Source: Bacteroidota bacterium
GTDB taxonomy: Bacteria > Bacteroidota > Bacteroidia > Bacteroidales > B39-G9
DNA: 6,048 nt
Direction: 5' to 3'
NCBI GenBank assembly: GCA_030592465.1
Contig: JAUVJB010000190.1
Coordinates: forward strand, 1-6,048
Under the pieces are notes generated by a model. The model had not been told where the DNA came from. It saw nothing but the letters and a program-made list of their open reading frames with translations, and did not search any database. Of this stretch, positions 1 through 3,635 are shown piece by piece; positions within the stretch are counted from its first letter, which is position 1; each line of letters opens with the position of its first letter. The position numbers and the translations under genes are program-made.

Positions 1-4
1 ACAA

Positions 5-20
5 TCCGCCAGCTGGCGGA
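5..20. repeat. GC-rich perfect palindrome (16 bp)
   Basis: The sequence TCCGCCAGCTGGCGGA is its own reverse complement and stands out in very AT-rich DNA. Its right half plus flank (15-27, GGCGGACAATAAA) recurs in inverted orientation at 1597-1609, on the other side of the first gene. It resembles the dispersed intergenic palindromes common in Bacteroidota genomes; this comparison is from general knowledge. It could form a hairpin in RNA from either strand and might act as a terminator for a gene left of the window, but no clear T-tract follows it. Confidence 0.75.
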
Positions 21-159
21 CAATAAAACCATCTAACCATTATATATAGTAGTAATAAAATACTCAAAATGTGCCCGTGCTAAGTATATACAACTATTTA
101 TGTCGTTTTTTTGAAATATTTTAATTTATAAACCGTTATAGATAAAAATAAATTATTTA

Positions 160-1506
160 ATGAGAATATCAAAAGTCATATTAATATTAGTAACAATTCA
201 ATTATTATTTATTAATCTAAACAAAGCACAAATAACATCACCAAAAGCTAATTTTATTGATACAACAAAATATCATAATGTTGATTCGCTGGGAGTTGAC
301 AGCATCTTTGTATTTTACTCGCCTAAAAGTGGCGGTTGGTCTGTTACGGGCTCATTAACAGCGAAGTTAGGCACTGTTACCAGATTAGATTACACTTGGA
401 AAAAATTTAACCCAACTACATATAAATTTGATATTGAATTACAAACCGACTATGGCGTTGATTCTTCTATCATTAACGAGCTTGAAACCGGAGGCTACCA
501 AGTTCAAATTACTAATGGAACAACTATTGACACAACTTTTCGGGCTTGGGTTTATATCAATTATTTAAAAGTTAAAATTGACTATCTGTCAACTTGTGAA
601 AATTTAGAACTAACAGGTATTAGCGGAGGTTTTCCTTTTTCTTACTATGATTTGGTCGATAGCTCAAAAATTACAATTAATAACGGATTACAAATTAAAT
701 GGACATCTGACCCTGAAATGGACTTTACTACTAACTTAGACCATGTTTATACGACACCATTTACTGAAAATGTTCAATTTTTTGTTCATGTTTCCGATAG
801 TTTTAATTGTGTTAAAAAAGACAGTGTGTATATACTCGCAATTGCTGTCAAACCTGATTTTATAGCATTGCCTGATTCAACAGGAGAAGCCCCTTTATAT
901 GTCCAATTTGAAAATAAATCCTTAAATGCAGAATTATTTCATTGGTATTTTCTTAATGATGAGTTTAATATAAAAAATGAAAACGATAGCCTTATTGATA
1001 CTTCTTATTTAGAGATACCATTTGACTCAATATTTTATGAGCGTCCGGGTAAATATGACGTAAGACTTATTGTTAAAGGTCCGCCTTATTATGAACAAGG
1101 CGTTGAGAAACGATGCATAGACAGCTTAACCAAAGAAAAATATATTACAGTAGATACTTCGTTTATTGGCGAAGTGCCAAATGTTTTTACACCAAATGGT
1201 GATGAACAAAACGATTATTTTAAATTAGTTAAACTTGAAAATAATGTTTGTGCTAAATCAATTAAATATTTTGAAATGGTTATTTTTAGCCGTTGGGGCA
1301 GAAAAGTATATCAATATACATATAATTATAAAGACAGTAATAACAAAAGTCAATATAATGAGTGGCAAGGATGGAACGGTAAAATAAATGACAGTGATAG
1401 AGAAGCATCGCCCGGCATATATTTTTATATAATTAGTGCCAGAGGCTGGGACGACAAGCCTTTTAATAGAAAAGGACAAGTGTATTTATTTAGAGAGAAA
1501 AAATAA
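160..1506 (+). CDS. Secreted PKD-like protein with gliding-motility-associated (CHU_C, T9SS type B) C-terminal domain
   Basis: This complete 448-residue frame starts at ATG 160 and stops at TAA 1504-1506. Residues 1-23 form a signal peptide: R2 and K5, a hydrophobic run around 6-20, and likely cleavage after N-K-A23 before Q24. Residues 24-230 are beta-rich, with no family I recognise. Residues about 231-331 look like a PKD domain (KPDFIALPDSTGEAPLYVQF, with a late GKYDVRLIV strand). Residues about 339-446 match the CHU_C domain: VPNVFTPNGDEQNDYF, then an IFSRWGRKVY motif, a WQGWNGK motif and PGIYFYII. In this family the terminal domain directs export by the type IX secretion system and usually surface attachment. 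I infer an adhesin-like or structural surface protein; no catalytic motif is seen. The upstream region is AT-rich without a Shine-Dalgarno, as usual in Bacteroidota, and this start gives the complete signal peptide. The gene stands alone: no PorP/SprF-like partner follows, and the next gene is a tRNA. Family assignment is firm; the exact role is unknown. Confidence 0.9.
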   Translation: MRISKVILILVTIQLLFINLNKAQITSPKANFIDTTKYHNVDSLGVDSIFVFYSPKSGGWSVTGSLTAKLGTVTRLDYTWKKFNPTTYKFDIELQTDYGVDSSIINELETGGYQVQITNGTTIDTTFRAWVYINYLKVKIDYLSTCENLELTGISGGFPFSYYDLVDSSKITINNGLQIKWTSDPEMDFTTNLDHVYTTPFTENVQFFVHVSDSFNCVKKDSVYILAIAVKPDFIALPDSTGEAPLYVQFENKSLNAELFHWYFLNDEFNIKNENDSLIDTSYLEIPFDSIFYERPGKYDVRLIVKGPPYYEQGVEKRCIDSLTKEKYITVDTSFIGEVPNVFTPNGDEQNDYFKLVKLENNVCAKSIKYFEMVIFSRWGRKVYQYTYNYKDSNNKSQYNEWQGWNGKINDSDREASPGIYFYIISARGWDDKPFNRKGQVYLFREKK

Positions 1507-1600
1507 AATCACATTATAATTTTAAATGTCAAAAGTTAATATATAGTGCTTGAACAAAAACTCTGTAATGTGTACTATACTTAAAATAGATGAGAATTTA

Positions 1601-1622
1601 TTGTCCGCCGGCAGTCGGACAA
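1601..1622. repeat. GC-rich inverted repeat downstream of the CHU_C gene
   Basis: The arms TTGTCCG (1601-1607) and CGGACAA (1616-1622) pair perfectly around an 8-base loop, CCGGCAGT. The element lies 95 bases after the stop of the CHU_C protein gene. Its left side with flank (1597-1609) is the exact reverse complement of 15-27. It may serve as a terminator, since GTTTTAAC follows, but the T-run is short. It belongs to the same loose class as the palindromes at 5-20 and 3362-3380, which share a CCGCC core. Confidence 0.65.
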
Positions 1623-1720
1623 GTTTTAACAATAGAACAATTTAGCAATATATTTACCCTGTGAAATAAGTTGTATCGCAATAATATTCGATATTTTAGA
1701 GTTTTCTTTCTGACAATATA

Positions 1721-1728
1721 TACTTTTG
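1721..1728 (+). promoter_or_regulatory. Bacteroidota-type -7 box (TACTTTTG) for tRNA-Ser
   Basis: TACTTTTG fits the Bacteroidota primary sigma -7 consensus TAnnTTTG exactly. It ends ten bases before the tRNA, so transcription would start close to the mature 5' end near 1735-1738. The expected upstream -33 TTTG element is not clear; only T-rich sequence lies around 1702-1709. Confidence 0.6.
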
Positions 1729-1737
1729 CAAAAAAAT

Positions 1738-1822
1738 GGAGAGATGCCGGAGTGGTCGAACGGGACGGTTCGGAAAACCGTTGAGGGTAACACCTCCGAG
1801 GGTTCGAATCCCTCTCTCTCCG
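1738..1822 (+). tRNA. tRNA-Ser (anticodon GGA)
   Basis: A full class II tRNA cloverleaf of 85 nt can be drawn. The acceptor stem GGAGAGA (1738-1744) pairs with TCTCTCC (1815-1821), with G1822 as discriminator and no encoded CCA. The anticodon stem ACGGT (1765-1769) pairs with ACCGT (1777-1781). The long variable arm GAGG (1783-1786) pairs with CCTC (1793-1796), as expected for serine. The T arm GAGGG/CCCTC encloses TTCGAAT. The seven-base anticodon loop is TCGGAAA (1770-1776), placing GGA at 1772-1774 to read UCC and UCU. Oddity: the base before the anticodon (position 33, base 1771) is C, where U is almost universal. Alternative registers of the anticodon stem do not pair, so the GGA call is preferred. 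The G discriminator also fits serine. Confidence 0.93.
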
Positions 1823-1892
1823 CTTTTAAAAAATCATTCCTAAAATCAATTCCGAAAAATCAAATAAAAGGAAATGCTATTAAAAAATAAGT

Positions 1893-1921
1893 CCTGTCTG
1901 CGTGCGGCACGCACAGACAGG
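1893..1921. repeat. GC-rich hairpin with CCTGTCTG arms
   Basis: The outer arms CCTGTCTG (1893-1900) and CAGACAGG (1914-1921) pair perfectly. Inside them CGTGC (1901-1905) faces GCACG (1907-1911), leaving a very tight loop and a two-base bulge (CA, 1912-1913) on the right side. It is an island of high GC in AT-rich DNA and differs in sequence from the CCGCC palindromes. It resembles dispersed palindromic elements seen between genes in Bacteroidota. It may terminate tRNA-Ser transcription about 70 bases downstream of the tRNA, though no T-run follows (GCATAAAAAA). Confidence 0.7.
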
Positions 1922-1955
1922 CATAAAAAATTTATTTCCAACATTTTATTTTTAG

Positions 1956-1963
1956 TATCTTTG
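1956..1963 (+). promoter_or_regulatory. Orphan -7 box (TATCTTTG)
   Basis: TATCTTTG is an exact match to the Bacteroidota -7 consensus TAnnTTTG and is followed by the purine-rich GTAGCAAAAGAAGG. No convincing coding sequence lies downstream. The first ATG in a plausible position (2040) opens only a ten-codon frame. It may therefore drive a small RNA, be a relic, or be a chance match in AT-rich DNA. No good -33 TTTG is visible. Confidence 0.4.
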
Positions 1964-2069
1964 TAGCAAAAGAAGGAACAAACGCAAAAAGTATTAATTT
2001 AAAAAAGTTAAGTATATCGGATTTTACTTTGGTATTGCAATGATTATTAAAAGGTTAGCTCATTTTTTT

Positions 2070-2085
2070 TAGCAATTAGTTGCTA
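2070..2085. repeat. Small hairpin TAGCAA/TTGCTA
   Basis: TAGCAA (2070-2075) pairs with TTGCTA (2080-2085) around a four-base loop, TTAG. A T-run precedes the stem on the + strand, so it is not a standard terminator in either direction. Its right arm is part of the word GTTGCTACA, which recurs exactly at 2189-2197; the complementary TGTAGCAA lies at 1962-1969. Confidence 0.45.
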
Positions 2086-2213
2086 CATTTGTCTTAATTT
2101 GCCTGTGAGGAAATGCTTTACAAAAATACAAAAAAATATTTTTAAAATTTCTAACTGGCAGAAAATCAGGATGTTATTTTTTTCTGTTGTTGCTACAAAA
2201 AGCAAAAAAATAC

Positions 2214-2249
2214 TTTAAGTCATTGATTTACAATCAAATTCTCACTTAA
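2214..2249. repeat. Two-step hairpin downstream of the transposase remnant
   Basis: The inner arms TTGATT (2223-2228) and AATCAA (2232-2237) enclose TAC. The outer arms TTAAGT (2215-2220) and ACTTAA (2244-2249) also pair, with unpaired bases between the two steps. It lies beyond the 3' end of the minus-strand transposase remnant and could be part of that element's right end, but the AT-rich composition makes chance a real possibility. Confidence 0.35.
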
Positions 2250-2360
2250 GTTCCGCTATATGGGAAAAATTTCACATTTCTCACACCTCTAAAAATTGCA
2301 CTAAAAAATTTAACTTTAGCATTAAAAAATTCAGATGGTGCATTTTAATTATTAGAATTG

Positions 2361-2797
2361 TTATTTTTTTAATGTTTTCTGATAATACTTAATAAACAAT
2401 TCATATTCTTCTGCAAAACTCCTTTTTTTTATGATGTTTCGGCTGATTTAGTATGTATTTACAAACTTTGTTAACATCCGATTTTGAAACAGAAAATGCT
2501 GATGCCGATTTTTGCCATGCAAAATTACTTTGTGCAAGTTTGTTTTCATTGATAACGTTCAGAGCTTTCGGCAATAATAGTTGCTAATGTTTCATCCGAT
2601 ATATCAGGAGCTCGAGAAACAAGAAAATGAACGTGCTCCGGATTGGCATATATTGCATATAGTTTTGAAGAATTATTGTTTACAATTCCGGTGATGTATT
2701 TTTCTATCCTAATTCTGTTTTTTTCAGGTATTATAGGTTGTCGATGTTGTGTAGTAAAAATAAAATGTGTGTATAAATTATTGTATTCAATTTTCAT
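2361..2797 (-). pseudogene. IS200/IS605-type Y1 (HUH) transposase, broken by two frameshifts
   Basis: Reading the minus strand from ATG at 2797 gives 83 residues with a family-typical start (YTHFIFTTQHRQPIIP), the KYITGIV segment and the metal-binding HUH motif H55-V56-H57 in PEHVHFLV. The frame stops at TGA 2546-2548 just after IIAESSERYQ. The family continues in the next frame: INENKLAQ, FAWQKSASAFSVSKSD, then the catalytic tyrosine (codon 2457-2455) in CKYILNQPKHHKK. This frame ends at 2401-2403. A second shift at the A-run 2415-2418, where removing one base restores the frame, recovers EFAEEYELFIKYYQKTLKK and a stop at 2361-2363. Pieced together it is about 145 residues, the normal size for these single-strand DNA transposases. 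As written it cannot make an intact enzyme, so I call it a pseudogene. Sequencing error in homopolymers is the alternative for the second shift. Assignment to a REP-associated transposase rather than IS200 proper is not possible by eye. Confidence 0.85.
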
Positions 2798-2891
2798 TGC
2801 AAATTAATGTAATTATTATGGTTGAAAGTTATGCTTTAATTTTAATTAAAAATGTAATATAAAAAAACCTTATCTTTTTTTTATAACCTTA

Positions 2892-2909
2892 GTAGAAAAT
2901 TAGTTCTAC
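2892..2909. repeat. Short hairpin GTAGAA/TTCTAC
   Basis: GTAGAA (2892-2897) pairs with TTCTAC (2904-2909) around the six-base loop AATTAG. It sits inside the AACCTTA cluster, directly left of the larger hairpin at 2920-2964. Confidence 0.5.
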
Positions 2910-2919
2910 CACATAGAAA

Positions 2920-2964
2920 AACCTTATTACTTTATTAACTGTAACTAAATAAGGTAATAAGGTT
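2920..2964. repeat. 17-bp hairpin at the upstream side of the transposase remnant
   Basis: AACCTTATTACTTTATT (2920-2936) pairs with AATAAGGTAATAAGGTT (2948-2964) over 17 positions, with a single G-T wobble and an 11-base loop. IS200/IS605 elements carry subterminal hairpins that their Y1 transposase binds as single strands. The position about 120 bases upstream of the transposase start fits such an end, but no matching right end was identified. Confidence 0.65.
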
Positions 2965-3144
2965 GTATGGTAACAATATTTACATATCTAAGGTTTAAGG
3001 TATTTAAAATAATGTTTTTTCTGTTTAGATAAAGTACAAATCTTTATTATGACAAATAGATAAGTCTCATAAGCACGCCAAAATAAACATTAAAAAATTA
3101 GTCGTACGTATTTGTTTATCTATTATCAAAATAGTTTAATCTTT

Positions 3145-3169
3145 TTCTTAGAAGTGACAATTCTAAGAA
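3145..3169. repeat. Perfect 9-bp hairpin
   Basis: TTCTTAGAA (3145-3153) pairs perfectly with TTCTAAGAA (3161-3169) around the loop GTGACAA. No T-tract follows on the + strand. On the minus strand the stem is followed by AAAGATT, so it does not read as a standard terminator. Confidence 0.5.
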
Positions 3170-3227
3170 TTTAAATTCTGAATTATTCATTAACTTATTA
3201 TTTTATTGCAATGTAATATTTTTTATA

Positions 3228-3268
3228 CAAAATCCATTAATTTTAATAAATCAAATTAATGGATTTTG
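3228..3268. repeat. Perfect 16-bp hairpin
   Basis: CAAAATCCATTAATTT (3228-3243) is the exact reverse complement of AAATTAATGGATTTTG (3253-3268), with a 9-base loop, TAATAAATC. This length of perfect pairing is well beyond what composition alone would give. It lies far from either gene and lacks a flanking T-run in either direction. It might be a mobile-element end or a transcript-end structure. Confidence 0.7.
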
Positions 3269-3284
3269 CGTTTGCTCCCAAAAG

Positions 3285-3312
3285 AACTTTGTGCGAAAAA
3301 TTCAACTTTGTG
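3285..3312. repeat. Short direct repeat AACTTTGTG, 19-base spacing
   Basis: AACTTTGTG occurs at 3285-3293 and again at 3304-3312, and a related TTTTGCG precedes them at 3264-3270. It resembles degenerate TTTGTG/TTTGCG repeat tracts between genes in Bacteroidota, an impression from memory rather than a search. Confidence 0.4.
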
Positions 3313-3361
3313 AATCTAAAATTTCAAAATTGAGTCCACTCCGAAAAGCCGCAACGGTTAA

Positions 3362-3380
3362 CCCGCCAGCCGCGGGCGGG
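3362..3380. repeat. GC-rich palindromic element
   Basis: CCCGCC (3362-3367) pairs with GGCGGG (3375-3380). The inner sequence AGCCGCG includes part of a CCGCGG palindrome (3370-3375). GGTTAACC (3356-3363) overlaps its left edge. The CCGCCAG core is shared with the palindrome at 5-20, which suggests a common class of dispersed element. Confidence 0.65.
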
Positions 3381-3581
3381 AAATTAAGAACTATTAATCT
3401 ATACATCAGCCTGATATAAATTCACTAAGCGGATAAAAATTGTTTCAGACTATTCTCAATCATCTTAAAATTTATCAATTAACGACAAAAAAAATCCTCA
3501 ATGTGGTTCACAGGTATTTTTTTGCTTTATAATCTTATTTAAGTGTTGTTTGTCTAAATAAAAATTAAACAAAAAATTTAT

Positions 3582-3589
3582 TACCTTTA
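3582..3589 (+). promoter_or_regulatory. Possible -7 box (TACCTTTA) for the protease gene
   Basis: TACCTTTA matches TAnnTTTG in all but the last base and lies 46 bases before the protease ATG, leaving a short A/T-rich leader. A TTTG at 3549-3552 is 29 bases upstream, longer than the usual spacing, so the -33 element is doubtful. Confidence 0.3.
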
Positions 3590-3635
3590 TACCCTATTTA
3601 AAAAATAAATTATTATTAATTAAAATTTATATATT

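Larger units (their letters stand above)
1823..2360. other. Gene-free spacer between tRNA-Ser and the broken transposase
   Basis: This stretch of about 540 bases carries no reading frame that I consider a gene on either strand. It holds a GC-rich hairpin (1893-1921), a TAnnTTTG box (1956-1963), three copies of TTGCTACA or its complement, and two small hairpins (2070-2085, 2214-2249). The rest is A/T homopolymer-rich. The tRNA is followed by CTTTTAAAAAATC and has no strong terminator hairpin directly after it. Confidence 0.6.
2866..3001. repeat. Nested AACCTTA / TAAGGTT inverted-repeat cluster
   Basis: AACCTTA occurs three times on the left (2866-2872, 2885-2891, 2920-2926). TAAGGT(T) occurs four times on the right (2950-2955, 2958-2964, 2989-2995, 2996-3001). 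AACCTTAG (2885-2892) is the exact complement of CTAAGGTT (2988-2995), enclosing the long hairpin at 2920-2964. The cluster lies upstream of the start of the minus-strand transposase remnant, where an IS200/IS605 left end would be expected. That link is inference. Confidence 0.6.
2798..3635. other. Long gene-free, hairpin-rich spacer before the protease
   Basis: This stretch of about 840 bases has no supportable gene on either strand. It contains the AACCTTA/TAAGGTT inverted-repeat cluster (2866-3001), perfect hairpins at 3145-3169 and 3228-3268, a 9-base direct repeat (3285-3312) and a GC-rich palindrome (3362-3380). Positions 3382-3548 appear featureless. The last 60 bases before the protease are A/T-only stretches typical of a Bacteroidota leader. 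Confidence 0.6.

Noticed and set aside
1258..1479. Minus-strand 73-codon frame inside the CHU_C gene
   Set aside because: It lies wholly opposite the conserved CHU_C domain coding sequence and has no family resemblance or promoter.
1542..1579. TATAGT/ACTATA inverted pair as terminator of the CHU_C gene
   Set aside because: The arms are only six A/T-rich pairs with a 26-base loop and no T-run; expected by chance in this composition.
1738..2797. Integrated island using the tRNA-Ser 3' end as attachment site
   Set aside because: No second copy of the tRNA 3' end and no integrase gene are visible; the only mobile gene is a Y1 transposase, which does not use tRNA attachment sites in this way.
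3055..3124. AATAGATAA (3055-3063) and TTATCTATT (3116-3124) as an inverted repeat
   Set aside because: Nine A/T-rich bases separated by 52 bases can easily arise by chance here; noted only as part of the hairpin-rich spacer.
2866..3380. CRISPR array
   Set aside because: The repeated words are 6-9 bases, inverted and irregularly spaced, with no direct repeats of 24-40 bases and no regular spacers.
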